Assembly (NCBI GenBank): GCA_034008185.1
Contig: CM067084.1
Coordinates: forward strand, 41,677,099 to 41,741,098
Origin: Gorsachius magnificus
Lineage: Eukaryota > Chordata > Aves > Pelecaniformes > Ardeidae
Reading direction: 5' to 3'
DNA length: 64,000 nucleotides
In this document: piece by piece, positions 1 through 12,081 of the stretch
Layout of the letters: the number at the start of each line of letters is the position of its first letter
Numbering within the stretch: the first letter of the stretch is position 1
Program-made: the position numbers and the translations under genes
Notes under the pieces: generated by a model
The model's database searches: none
What the model was told of the DNA's origin: nothing
Seen by the model: the letters and a program-made list of their open reading frames with translations, nothing else

Positions 1-21
1 CTTGAGTATTCTATGATTCTG
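1..21 (+). mobile_element. Probable 3' tail of a CR1 LINE cut by the window edge
   Basis: The first bases contain ATTCTATGATTCTG, which matches the terminal tail shared by the CR1 copies ending at 14394 and 60856. Only about 20 bases are visible, so the element itself lies outside the window. A chance match is possible. Confidence 0.45.
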
Positions 22-1929
22 TTTCTCTACTAACAAACAAAATTAATAGCAATAAGAAGTTTATTGTTTTGCAAAAAATATTAACTTGATCTTGATTCTG
101 TTTAGAATATTACTTCATATTAAATTTATTAGTTATGGATACACTTCTGTTCTTTTCAACTTTCACTTTGCCACTTTGATTCCTACTTTTTCTTTCATTT
201 AAAGATTCCTCCTAAGCAAAGGTCAGTTAGATGTTATATTAGATGTCTCTAATATACTGTTATCTCTTCGTACAAAATGAAGAGATATGCTGACCTGCTT
301 TTCAAATGGATGATTATACCCTCAGAGATTTTGAGAACTAGTGACACCAGAATGATCAAGTTTTTCATCCTCTTGTAACTGTCTGAGGAGTGGTGGGATG
401 CTTGCTCTGGTATTGTTTTTCTATTAGGAATCTGCTGATATATTTTGTTTGAAGTCTTGGCTTCCCCTAGTCCCTCTGTGGCTAAAACCCAGTCTGTTTA
501 TTTCTGGGAAGGAATATTATAATAGGCTTATAGAATATTGATGGCTATATCAAGGTTTGAAAAAGGAAAACTCTATTTTCCCACTTTTCCTATACATTAA
601 AGAGGTGAGCCTACCTTCCTTATTTACCATGTAACCGACTTTTACTATATCATGCAGCTACATTTTAATTTATATAGAAACAATCTCCTTGAACAATTAG
701 ACTTTAATTTTATTCTGCAAGAATTTTCCTGTTGACTGGCTTCAAGGATCTTCCCAAACCAAGCAGTAGCATTCTTTGGTGGTCCATCAATAGCAAAATA
801 GAAAATCTGAAGTTATGCAAGAGAGAAAATTTACGCTGTTCTGTATAAAACCATTTGTATTCCATATAATTAAAGAATTCCATAAAAGTCTTAACTACTT
901 CTACACTATTCCTACATGTGCTTAGAGGAATTTGAGAAGTCTGGAATCAGAAAAACGTGTAGCTAGAGTACCTTGTACTCCCTACATCTCCAGCTAGACT
1001 TGGGGGGAAGGCAGTTTTTAGGAACAGGTATTTTTTGTTGTCTTCTTTGCAACCAGCACTCGTAGGGAAATTAATTTTATATATTGCTATTTTGGCAAGA
1101 ATCAAAATTCTCATTCTAAGTTCTTTTTCAGATTGCTCATCTTCAGAAAAAAACCTTTTGTCTAGGTTGTTGCAAAACTAGAAGATACTCAGAAGTGGGA
1201 GTTGTCTTTTACTGCATTTGGTTGGGTTTTGGTGTGGTACAGATTACGTTTAGAGAGGAGAGGATAGATGTCATCTTGAAGGAACTTGACAAGGAGGACT
1301 AGGAAGGACTTTATTACCAAAACAAAAACTACATATTTTTTTAAGCACTCAGATATGTCTACCTTAAAAAATAATTGAGGCAAGAATAAGATAAAATGTG
1401 GGGTTTGTTACTTTGGGGACTTTTAGCACTGTGGTACTCTTTCCTCTAAATATATGGAGCAGGTCAGATTATTCCCAGTTTAATTTTATTGAGTGATTTA
1501 GGAGACATAATGATTACTCAGACACAGTACTCTACCACACTATGATTTGGATAGGATGTCCTGCTGAGAAAGTCCATTTAAGTTGGAGGGAAATATTGGT
1601 GGTAAATCGTAATGAATTTAAAAGCGCCAAATCAAGTGCAATGCCCTTAATGAAAATGGATTTTCTTCAGCTGCAGTGGGACCATCATAGGACATGTAGA
1701 AAAATAACTTTGAAATTGTGACCTCTCTAAAAGCAGCCTAACACAGATCAATATTTAGACCTACTCTTAAGTGTCAGATACCACCATCTGAAGGAACATC
1801 TAATTTTCAAAAATGTATTTGGTTCTGTGAATCTTACTTTTTTTTTTTACTCTTACTGCTGAATGTCTTTTTCCAGCTGCTGATTTTAAAATACTGATGA
1901 ATTTAAGCACATTTAGGAACTTAGGCATA

Positions 1930-1956
1930 AAATTAATATCAGGAAATTAATATCAG
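1930..1956. repeat. Two-copy tandem duplication, 14-base unit
   Basis: The unit AAATTAATATCAGG (1930-1943) is followed at once by AAATTAATATCAG (1944-1956). This looks like a small replication-slippage duplication with no obvious function. Confidence 0.85.
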
Positions 1957-2611
1957 AAGCATAGAAATAGAATTGGTATGCTGTTAAGATGAAGGATTAA
2001 ACCAGAGTAGTATGCTCATATATCAGACTAAATCATAGTATTGAATTGTTCTTATTTTTCTATCCCCTCTCTTCAGGAATCACAATGTTCTTAATGAATA
2101 ACATGATAGAAATGTTGATACTCTAAAAGAACTTACTAATTATTCATGTATTACTACATCTGTCAAGCTCTTGGTAATGAGAAATTACCAAGAAAAAAAA
2201 TGTGAAATGGGCATTTTTTTCATTTCTGCTACAATTTGTTCAATTAGAAAATTCCTGTAAACCTGCTAGACAGTAAAGAAAGCAAAGATATTTGAAATAT
2301 CATTTTAGAACAATAATAACACTTAATTCCATGGTGGATTTCCCATACTTAGTACTATAAAAAAGTTAGATTATATTTTCATACATGTACAAACTTAATT
2401 TAAAAAGGGACTAAGGGACTTTCTTAGTAGAGAAAATTTTCATGGGCATCAGCAATAAAGCACAAACTAATTTAGTATTCCCTTGATTTTTGTACTTGTT
2501 TATTGCTACATTTGCTACAAATAATTATTGGAATATATATTTATTTTTGTGCTTATACTATTACTCTATGTTTCTCAGCTTCTCTCTAAGTCTGTACTGT
2601 CCTTTTTTAAA

Positions 2612-2627
2612 TTTTTTTTTTTTTTTT
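2612..2627. repeat. Poly(T) tract, 16 bases
   Basis: An uninterrupted run of T read directly from the sequence. No transposon body adjoins it that would make it a reverse-strand poly(A) tail. Confidence 0.85.
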
Positions 2628-5509
2628 GCACTGACACTGCACTGAAGTTTTGGGATTACCACCTACATATAGAAAGGGGTTTTCACACTTTGCCATTTGA
2701 CACAAGTTGACCTAACAGCAGGACCATAAAGATATGGCAACTGAAAAGCTCAGTAATAAGGTGTTGTTCTGTGTAACAGATACTACATAAAGGACAACAT
2801 AAATAGCTCTGAATGAATTGTGTGTCGTTATAAATGATATATAGTTCCCTTAATTATACAAAGTCACTATTTATTCCATAGCTGTCCCTGTTTTCAGATA
2901 TATTTTCTTGCATTAGCACCATAAAATATTAGGAGATTAAAGACATCATGCCAGAAAATCAGATGATAAACTCAGTTTAGGGGATGGTCACATGTAGACC
3001 AGTGCAGGTAGCAACATGTGAAATTCCTGTGACCCTTTTTTAATACAGATTGGACTGGTTTATAGTAGAAAATCTAGACTGATCTCTTTAGTTTACCTCA
3101 TAACTTCAAAGTTTGAACTTTCCCCTCTGATTGAAAGATGTGGCCCACTGATCTGATTTGTACAGCATGCAAGAATATTCCTTCTAAACTCCATCCTTTT
3201 CTCATATGCCCTCCAAGGCAGCAAGGTGCAAGCTGTTGCTAATCTAAAGGTTCTGTGTTTGAAGACGGCAAACTATGCTGAGAGACCCCCTGCCCCATGA
3301 TGGGAAAGAGTGTAGGCAATGCACATGTATAACCCAAAGATTGCTGCTGCAGGGATGAAAGAGAATTCGGAGTCACTAGGAAGCATGGTGCTGTCTTGTT
3401 TTATGTTTGCCTTCCCTGTGAAATGTAATTCTCTAGAGCAGACAGGCTTCTGACCAAATATTGGCTAGTTTTGAAGGAGCAGCCCAGGATTACAGCAGAC
3501 AGGGGATAACAGAAGTTTTTCTCTCTCATACAAGCAGCTGGGGGTCTGCCTGGTCAGAGCTCAACAGATGATGGGATGGGGAAAGGAGCATCTCTGAGCT
3601 GATATTGGGCTGTATAGAGAACGAGGTAGCAGCAGGTGCATCAGCAGCATTACTGGAGCTGCTTTTGAAAGTCAATTTGCTGAACTGAAATGTTTCTGGC
3701 ACAATTATGCTTTCCAGTACGTGATGTACCTGGAGTTGCATATAAAAAAGTGTCTGAAGTTAGTAATTTCTCATGAAGCTCAAGTAGCAATGGACTGTAG
3801 ATCAGACAGGGGGAGGGAAACGTATTGGAAGGAGGGGGAATGAGAATGGGATTGCCCCTTTAGGGAAGAGGATGCAGTAAGTAATTGCCATGTTGGCTGG
3901 GGGAAAAGAAATGCCAGAATCCTTTCCCATGACCAGTGCAGAATTGCCTGAGCACAAAACAGCTCCCTTAGCTCTTTCCTGGTTCTGGTAAACTGTAATG
4001 GGATAAGAATTGTGCTGCAGCTAAATGGATGTATTGAAATCTATCTACATGTGGTGGTGATCTAAACTATTCAGTGTTGCACTCAATTAATACAGTGGTT
4101 TCCTCAAAAATTTTCAGTCATTGTATATAGTGCTGCCTAATTCAACTCTAATCAGATGAGTTTTGAAAACAAGGGTCAAGTGGATAAATAATTCCCATGT
4201 GATTTCTGTCAGAATTGGAGTTGAGCGTAATGTTGGGTGGAATGGCTCCCAGCTCTGTAGAAAGGTATAGATAATCCAGAGGACTTTACACATCAATGGA
4301 AGTTAAGTGGTGTTTATTAACTATTATAAATGAACATACTTAAAATTAGCTTAGATTATAAATGTTTTAGATAGCTTTGTATTCACAATAGGAAACATTG
4401 AAGCAAAACAGTTTTGAGATTGAAAAGTTATGACCAACGCTCCCTTATTTTTTTCTGTTTAGTCTTTTCACTTTTTGATTTTCAGTGCTAGCAAATTAGA
4501 GGGGAAAATATTTGCTGACTGAATTTTTCTTAATGGAGAATTTTTTTTTCACGTGGGATGAGAGTGCTTACATGCACATCTAGGGTTAGGAAAGGAAGGG
4601 AGAGCTTTTAATATTCTTAGTTTTCCAAAACCATGCAGTTTTTAAAGATTAAAAGACAGTTGGCTTCAGATCTTCTGGGTGGATTGCATGGATGTAGGTG
4701 AACACTAATTCAAGTTAAATAATGCATGTGAGAAGACCAAAGAACAACAAAAATCTTAATATCATTTTAACAAAGACACACATAATGATATAACTGCTGT
4801 TGGTTGTTTTGTTCCTAATCTATAGCCATCTATAGTCACCTTGATTTTACTTGTGGTACATATCCAGTTAAAAGATAAAAAGCAATAGAGAAGTTATTCT
4901 CTCCAAGGAAGTTGTAGGTTATTGGATCAGACTGACCTTAATAACAGACCCACGGAATAGTTTGCTTACTGGTAATGAAAATGAAAGCTCTACTTAGTAA
5001 TTCTGGCACCTGTCAGCTTGCTGTGCACTTTAACGCACTTATGATATGTAAGTGACCCGTGTGTATGTAGAGAATTGAAATTTGAAACTTCATAAGTATA
5101 TCAAAATGTATTTACTTCATTGTCAGGCAAAGGCGGGAAATAAAAAAGTACAGCTCAAAGTGTAAGAAACACACAGGCTACAAAACTTATGTAGGAGTAT
5201 TTAGAGGTATTATGTCCATAAACTTTAGTCAGCTAATGAGATGAGCTGGAAGCCAAACTGAAAGTGAAATTCTATTTTATTCTCTAGACCATAATTTACT
5301 TCTGGCTGCCCTCTTTTATCAAGACCCAGGTGCTGGGCAAACTGGAAACAACTGTGTCTGTACACTACAGTTTGGTGATTTGCCAGATTTCTTTTGTATG
5401 TCTATCATCTATTATATTTAAAGACTGAGAAAGGGACAGTAGAGCTCACTACATGTTGGGATTTGGTCTCAGTAGTAGTAAGTCAGTAATTGCAACCCTT
5501 TCTGGAAGG

Positions 5510-7330
5510 TATAGAGTCATAATTTAGGTCAGAAGAAACCTCCAGAGATCATCTAGTCCAACCACCTGCTCCTAACTTCATCTTCTCTGTATTTTCCTAT
5601 CAGGTAGTTGTAGACAGCAATAAGGTTCCCTCTGAGCCTTCTCTTTTCCAAGCCAAACAGACCCAGTTCTCCCAGCCTCTCGTTGTATGTCACATTCCCC
5701 TGACTGACGTCTTCTGCTGGACTCACGCCAGTATGTCAATAACCTTTTTGTACTGGGAAGCACCAGACTGGACACACTACTCCAGATGCTCTCTCACAAG
5801 TGACAAACAGAGGGGAAGGATCACTTCCCCAGGTCTCAGCTGGCTAACTCCTCCTGATACAGCCCAATGCTCAACTTGTCTACCAAGATCTTCCCACCTC
5901 ATCTCCTTTTCTCTAGAAAGAGCTGCTTCCCACGCAGTCAGCCCCTGTGTATATTATGTCAGGTTATTCCAACCTGGATGCAGAACTTCACAATTGCTCT
6001 TGTCAAATTTCGTGATGTTCTGGTCAGCTCATTTCTCTGAACAGGTTCCTCTGAACAGCAACCCTATCCTTTAGCATTCTGATTGCTCTCCTGATTTGGT
6101 GTTGTATGTAAACCTGATATCCCACTGTCCTGATTGATGAAGACAGTAAACAGCACTGGTCCCAGTACTGATTCCCTGAGGAGCCCCACTAGTTACTGAA
6201 TGCAATCTGAGCTCTGAACCGCAGATAATAACTTCTGAGCCTGGCAATCCAGCTAGTTTTCCACCTACCTTATCTATTTATCCAGCCCATATCTCACTGA
6301 TTTAGTGATAAAGGGACTATGGGAGGCTGTAACAAAGGTCCTTATAAAAATCAAGGTACATGGCATCCACTGCCCTTCTCTTGGCCACAGTGATATTTAC
6401 CTCATCTTAGAAAGCAATGAAGTTCGGCAGGCATGATTTGCCCTTAGTAAACCATTCTTGCTGCTCCTAATCACCTTCTTGTCGCTTGTTTTAATAGCTT
6501 CTAAGAGGATTTGCTCCATGACCTTCCCAGGGAATAAGGTGAGGCTGACCAATGTGCCAGTCTCTGAATCCTCCTTCTTGCCCTTTTTGAAAGATGATAG
6601 GACGTCTGCCCTTTCCAGACATCAGGAACTTCCAATGATTGCCATGACAACAGACAGCAGCCTCACAGGGACACAACCAGCTCCATAAACTTCAATCCAA
6701 TAGACTTGTGTACGTCCAAGAGGGTTCAGTGATCATAACTCTTTCTTCCTCTACTGTGGGTAGTACTTCACTCCTACAAACTCTGCTTGGAGGACCCAGG
6801 ATGCCTGAGAACAAGCTTTACTGGTGAAAACCGAGGCACAGCAAGCAGTGAATTATCTCAGCCTTATCACTTGTCATTAGACTTCCTGCCCCACTGAGCA
6901 ATGGGCCCACACTCAGCTTTCCTTTTGCTACTGAGGAACTTAGAGAAACTGTTCTTACTACCCTTTACATCTGTTGGTAGTCTCAAATCCATCTGAGCTT
7001 TGACTTTTTCCTACAAGTGGGCAGTCATTCCTTCCAAGTAGCCTGGCCCTGCTTTCACCTTGTGTATACTTCCTTTTTGTGTTTAAGGTCAAGTCAGGAG
7101 CTCAACGTTCATCAATGCTAGTCTTCTTCAACGCTTGCTCAGCTTTCTGCAAATCTAAATCTGCTCTTTTCAAGTCCAGGTTTGTAATTCTGTTGTTAAT
7201 CTTACTCTGTACTCTGAGGATCTTAAACTTCATAGCCTTGTGGTCACTGAAGCCAAAGCTGCCCTTGACCATCATTCAGCAGTTCTTGTTTGTGAGTAGT
7301 AGATCCAACACTCACCATTTCCCTGTTGTG
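5510..7330 (-). mobile_element. Long, old, internally deleted CR1 LINE, minus strand
   Basis: Read on the minus strand, this runs from the linker upstream of the reverse transcriptase domain (near 7330) through the polymerase domain (about 6700-5900) and the C-terminal part (about 5850-5595) to the CR1 3' end (5560-5510). The 3' end appears on the plus strand as the decayed tail ATAGAGTCATAATTTAGG and then GATCATCTAGTCCAACC. About 300 bases expected between the 3' UTR and the C-terminal coding part seem missing near 5575-5595. The copy is 5'-truncated, with no endonuclease region, and carries many stops and frame changes. It is clearly more diverged than the copies at 13671 and 60449. Identification rests on my memory of the avian CR1 consensus; the outer limits are uncertain by about 30 bases. 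Confidence 0.88.
5595..7330 (-). pseudogene. Decayed CR1 ORF2 (reverse transcriptase) remnant
   Basis: CR1 ORF2 encodes an endonuclease and a reverse transcriptase that copy the element's RNA at a nicked target. Several polymerase landmarks are visible on the minus strand. YLDF, with the first catalytic Asp, survives at 6347-6358 but is followed by an in-frame stop at 6318-6320. The PQG motif is near 6175-6186; one extra base then shifts the frame before SVLGPVLF (about 6149-6172). The place of the catalytic FADD box, 6095-6115, now reads F-T-Y-N, so both active-site aspartates are lost. The C-terminal thumb-like part is recognisable at 5600-5860. No frame is open across the domain, so it makes no enzyme. 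The short open frames here, including plus-strand ones at 5733-6074, 6458-6688 and 7079-7339, are by-products of this repeat and not genes. Confidence 0.85.
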
Positions 7331-7369
7331 TGGATATAAGGTTCAGGCTAAGCTGATGAATCCTAACAG

Positions 7370-7575
7370 GTTTTGTTTTCACCACTGTCCATGACTCTAA
7401 ATACACCTGGAGCTGCAGCTCTGCAGGTGGAGCAGGAGCCTTTCTCCTGCTGCCAGAAGCCAGCCAGCCTGCCCTGCACCGACAGCCCCCAGGCTACCCC
7501 GGGGTGGGCAGCAGAACACAGGTGGGCTGCAGCGCACACTGGCAGCACTGCCTGCACCTTGTCCACGCTCTAATC
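7370..7575. other. Unexplained GC-rich block beside the old CR1
   Basis: This roughly 200-base block is strikingly GC-rich compared with both flanks. It is full of CTGC, CAGC and GCAG words and has a few CpGs. Both strands are open for about 66 codons (plus 7373-7573, minus 7363-7566), which GC-rich sequence with few stop words gives by chance. I could not align it to the CR1 region expected further 5', so it may be a separate old insertion, an exon, or a regulatory patch. No function is claimed. Confidence 0.45.
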
Positions 7576-9731
7576 AGTCTCATTGACCTTCTCGGGAATT
7601 ATTCTATTTCTGCTCTTACCATTTAGAGATCAGGTAATCAAGCTGAACAGAATTTTCAGTTTTTCAATTGTCATTAATTTATATAATGGCATTTTAATGT
7701 GTTTAGTATTATTCTCATCTCTTACACAACCTGACACCTTTGCTTTCTGACTGTTGTGCGCTGAAGTGGCATTTTCATGAGCTGTCCACAGTTACACTGG
7801 CATCTAAGTTGTTTCACTTAATTTTGAAAGCTGTGAATATGTATAAATCTGCTGTTTCTTAAAATCTTTCCTAGGTGAGACTGACTTCAGCAATTGTGCT
7901 GCAGATTTGGTTATCTCATTTTGTCTTCCTTTTCTCAGGTTACTCTAAATACACTACATAAAATACATGCTAAAATGACAGGGATGTATAAAGGTACATG
8001 ATACACGCAGAAAATGGAACTTCAGCCTTGTGGTATGTTTGTGGTTGCATTTATTAGTATGGTTATTGTTTAGAAGTGGAAAGAAACAGAAAGAGAAGTG
8101 GCAGGCAGAAGGTAGTCTGGCCAAAACAACATATTAATTTCTTTGTACGCAAGTCAGGTTTCAAAAGGCTTTTTGAACATATGGTTTTACGGTTGAGTGT
8201 CCTGCTCCTGATATGTTTCTTCTATTATGTATGAAGCACAATAGAAACAAAGGTAAACAAACTTTTAAAATAAGGCGGCTGAAAAACAAAAAATAAGGAA
8301 ATAACCTAAGGAGCTAATACATGTGTAAAAATATAAAATATATACTCTGACCTCTCTTGGTCTGCTCCTCTCCCCTTTCCACTACGTCACCCACAGATAA
8401 CACCTGCAGAACCTGGCAGTTTCACATCATGTGTACTCTAATTTTTGTCCATTACTTCTTTTATTCCTTTGCTTGACCCTAGTCAGTTTTCTCTCATATT
8501 GACTGCCTTTTTTGCCTGTATTTTTTATTTAAGTAATACTTAGATGTTTTCAAATGCTGCCATGATCCTCTTGTGGCAGGCAGTGTTTCAAATACAGTTT
8601 GAGAGACGCTTCCTGCCCAAAAAGCTTTGCTTGCTGAAGAGGTAGGAGACAAGTGAAAGAGTTGTCCTAGTCACTTGGCTGACTTGCTGGTCAGAACTAT
8701 GTGCACGATATCAGTGTGTTCAGCAGTCATTGGGCTGAGTTAGTCAGGTTTCTGGTGTTTAAAAAATACTAGCTCCAGCCATTCCTAAATATGCCTATGT
8801 AGGGTAGGAGAAGACAATAGAAATCCAACTGTTCTATATTGTTAACTTTAGAAAAAACGTGTGTGCAATTTTTTCCTTTGTAGTATGTGTAGGGCAAAAC
8901 AATGTCTGCTTCAGTTGTTTAAAAGTGGAAGTTTTCTGCTAGAAAGATTGTTCTAAGCTACATGTGTCTCAGCTGTCACTCAAGAAAAGGGGTAACTGAC
9001 CAGTCCTTGCACTAAACATTTGAAGTCATAAAGGTTTTTGAAGTTCTATTTAAGATGTTATCTTCCCTTCTTCTGAGACACAAGAACACTGCCTTTAAAG
9101 ATTTTTAGTCAGGAGAAATTACAGGTCATTAATGTTGTTTGAGTACTTAAAAATATGTGTCAGCATCTGTATTAGTATTCTACTGAAATGGTAAAAAATA
9201 TTCACATTAGTATGTGCCTGTACCTTCTTGAAGAACAAAAATTAAATATTTGTAAAGAAAAATATACACACAAATACTATAACATTAATACTAATTTTTA
9301 TATTTTGTCCTTTGTTTATATGAACTTTTCCATGTTATCATAATTTCCTCTGTTATTAAAAACTTAAAAGGAAATATTCAGAATGGATGAGTAGTGAAGC
9401 AACAGTAGGATAGAGCATCAGGTCTGAGTAAGAATATTTAAATACTACAAGATTAAAAAATCTAGATATACTCTCAATGTTCAATAAATTCTTGTGCTCA
9501 GTGAAGAAGTGTGTGATTATCACACTAGTTTGATAGACTTGTTTCTATTTAATGAATAATGGTAAAAATTGTAAAAGTTTTAGGGAAAAATGGGTAAAAT
9601 AATTTTAAAAGTTAAGAGAAATCTTTGAAGCTTAGAAAAGAAACTGAGTAATGTTATGGGACAGCAGGGCCAAGTGGTTTAGAACACATAGTTTATGTAG
9701 AATGATGTGTCCCCTCCCAGTGAGATAAATC

Positions 9732-9753
9732 AGTTGTGACCTAGTTGTGACTA
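9732..9753. repeat. Two-copy tandem repeat, 11-base unit
   Basis: AGTTGTGACCT is followed directly by AGTTGTGACTA, with nine of eleven bases matching. This is probably slippage. Confidence 0.7.
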
Positions 9754-11874
9754 GTCTTGGGCCAGTTCTTAACCTGGGGGTTGCCTGGACTGAAATGTCA
9801 ATAATCACTACTGATCACTGGAGAGTATGTTGGTAATTAAGCACTGGATACTGATCTTCTTTCTCAGAGTTTGCATTAAAAATGATCTGGCATTTGTAAA
9901 AGTAATTATGTACAAGTTGTATCATAGTTGGACACTCGCTGAAAAGTCTGAGATGAGCTAAGTAGAAATGATGAATGTGGTAGATGCTATTTCGTTGCAT
10001 TGTGTGAAGGCAGATGTCTGGTATGAAATTCACTGGAGATGTCATTTGATTAGTAATCAATTATTGTTTGGGTATATATATTAGTGTTCCTTTGGTTAAA
10101 AAAAAAAGTATAAAGTCTGTGAATGAATATAAGTGAGAGTTTAGAGCAGGTTGGGATCAACTCTGGCTACTCTAAACAGATATTTAACTTCTGAGTTTGT
10201 AGACCTGGGAAGAAATTTGTTGATTTACAGGTTTTGTTCCATCAGCCCAATCCCTGATTCTTTTAGAAACTAACTTTTTGTATCTCTCTCTTTCCTGCAA
10301 TCATACACATACATGGCTTCTGAAAATCAGTATGTGCTAGATTTCAGATAAAGGAAGTTAGGGTAAAAGTTACATTTATGAAAGGGAAATGCACAATGTC
10401 TTACGTTTTGATTAAGTTCCAGTGAAGTCTCCTTAAATATTTCACCTGGTGAAAATTGAACAGCCACTAAACCATTTTTGAGTCATTTCTACCTACCTTA
10501 GTTTTTAATTTATTTCCAGAGCAGTAACTGTATCTTCTTCTCTCTCAACAGTCAAGTGAATAGCTACTCAAAATATAGCTCAAATTAATCTCTCATATAA
10601 CTCTGCTGACTTTGAAGTACCTTCTTTGCTTACTATGTGAGCAGAAGTGAGGTTGGTCTGGTGTAGAGTGTGTGTATTGGTGTATAGGCACACATGCTTT
10701 ATAAAACACAACCTGACATAGGTTTATAACACTGGGGAAAAAACCCCATATGTACCATGACTATATAAAAAGTATGTACTGCCGTATCATCTCTCTTAAA
10801 ATTCTGTTATAGTTTGTCTCTTTCAGGTGCTCTCTCCCCCCAGTAGTCTATTAAAGTATAGCAACTCATTTGCAACCATGTTCCCTATCATCTTCAGGGT
10901 AATTTCCAGATTTAGCATAATACTTCTACAATACTTAAGTCTAAAAAACAAAAGCCAAATTTGAAAAAAACTTCAGTGGGGAGTGAAATTTAGCCAGTCT
11001 AAGTTAGAAATGGTAGCAAGAACATCAGCACCAAGGGAGCCATTTCTTAAAATAAGTATTTTGTTTTCTCTATAGTTTTAACACCCTTTATTGGTATTCT
11101 AAGAAACAGGAATTCTGAGAAAAGGTTTGATATTTCTTAAGAAAAATAAGTAGAAAAAATTAAGAGCCTTATAAGGAGAACAGTAGTGCTGAAAAGTATA
11201 ATTTTTCTGTGACAAAATAATAGGGACCTGGCACTCTAAAGATTCCACCACAGCATAAATGCTAATCAGTATAAATTGCTATTGAAATACAGGGGGGAAG
11301 ATTTATACCTTCAGAAACACATTTTTAGAACTCTGATTTATTTTTTTTTTATGAGAGAAAAATAGGTCTTTCAAGTTGAAATAAATGTCACATGTTGAAC
11401 ACCAAGCAAAATTCTGATTGTATTATATACAAGCCCAAAGGCAAATAACTGTAAAAAGTCAGAATTTTACCTAATCCTTCTAGAATAATAAGTTTAAAAA
11501 CAATGATAGTATACATTATGTTTTTTATTACAGTCTTATGCATACTAGTGTTTTGGATAAAGGAAGGTGAGTCTACCCACGGGAATAGACTGTAAATACT
11601 GTATTGATGAGAAATTGAAAACTTTCTAGCAAATTGTTCCTTTACTTGCCATTTTAATTAGGGCGGGAAAGAGTGGGGAGATGTATACAAAAGAGAACTT
11701 AGTATCCTTCCTGTATCCCTTAATAGCCACTATTCCTCCTTAGGGCATTTCTTCTTCCATGAGGTGGGGGTTGTCTTAGTCTCATGTCATCATAGTGAAG
11801 AATCACATCATTGATGTAGTGTAGCATTCTCACACCTATTTGCATAGTTTTCACCCTGTGTTTGTATTTGCTTA

Positions 11875-12081
11875 CGTGCGCCCTGGTACTGTGCTAGGGA
11901 TCTTTTTTTTTGGTTTAGGGATCCCAATTCAACTTTTAGTCCTCTGTTAGCATTGAAGACCCCAACAGCACAAAACAATTTTATTTTAAGATAACGCTGG
12001 ATATCTGCCGAGTCAATGAGGTAGGCTACCTCCTTACATACAGAGCCGTTATCAAGAGTTAACATCGTACACCTTACTGCG
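11875..12081. other. Local CpG-enriched patch
   Basis: Seven CpG dinucleotides fall in about 207 bases (at 11875, 11879, 11995, 12009, 12047, 12066 and 12080), while several neighbouring lines have none. It is too small and too AT-rich for a classical CpG island. It could be a relatively recent insertion not yet depleted by methylation, or an unmethylated regulatory element. An 85-codon minus-strand open frame (11808-12065) overlaps it and is not recognised. Confidence 0.4.

Larger units (their letters stand above)
22..5509. other. Non-genic AT-rich stretch
   Basis: No open frame here has recognisable protein similarity or a convincing exon shape. The longest is a 71-codon minus-strand frame at 3526-3741, Ser/Ala-rich and unrecognised. 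The stretch holds a two-copy 14-base tandem repeat (1930-1956), a 16-base T run (2612-2627) and a slightly more GC-rich part around 3280-4020. I recognise no RNA gene or further transposon. Confidence 0.6.

Noticed and set aside
3280..4020. Slightly GC-richer stretch considered as a solo LTR
   Set aside because: No TG...CA ends, target-site duplication or polyadenylation layout could be recognised.
5733..7339. Plus-strand open frames of 76-113 codons
   Set aside because: They lie antisense inside the minus-strand CR1 (5510-7330) and reflect its decayed coding sequence.
7363..7573. Overlapping 66-67-codon frames on both strands
   Set aside because: Both strands are open because the block is GC-rich with few stop words. 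Neither has recognised similarity, so neither is called as a gene.
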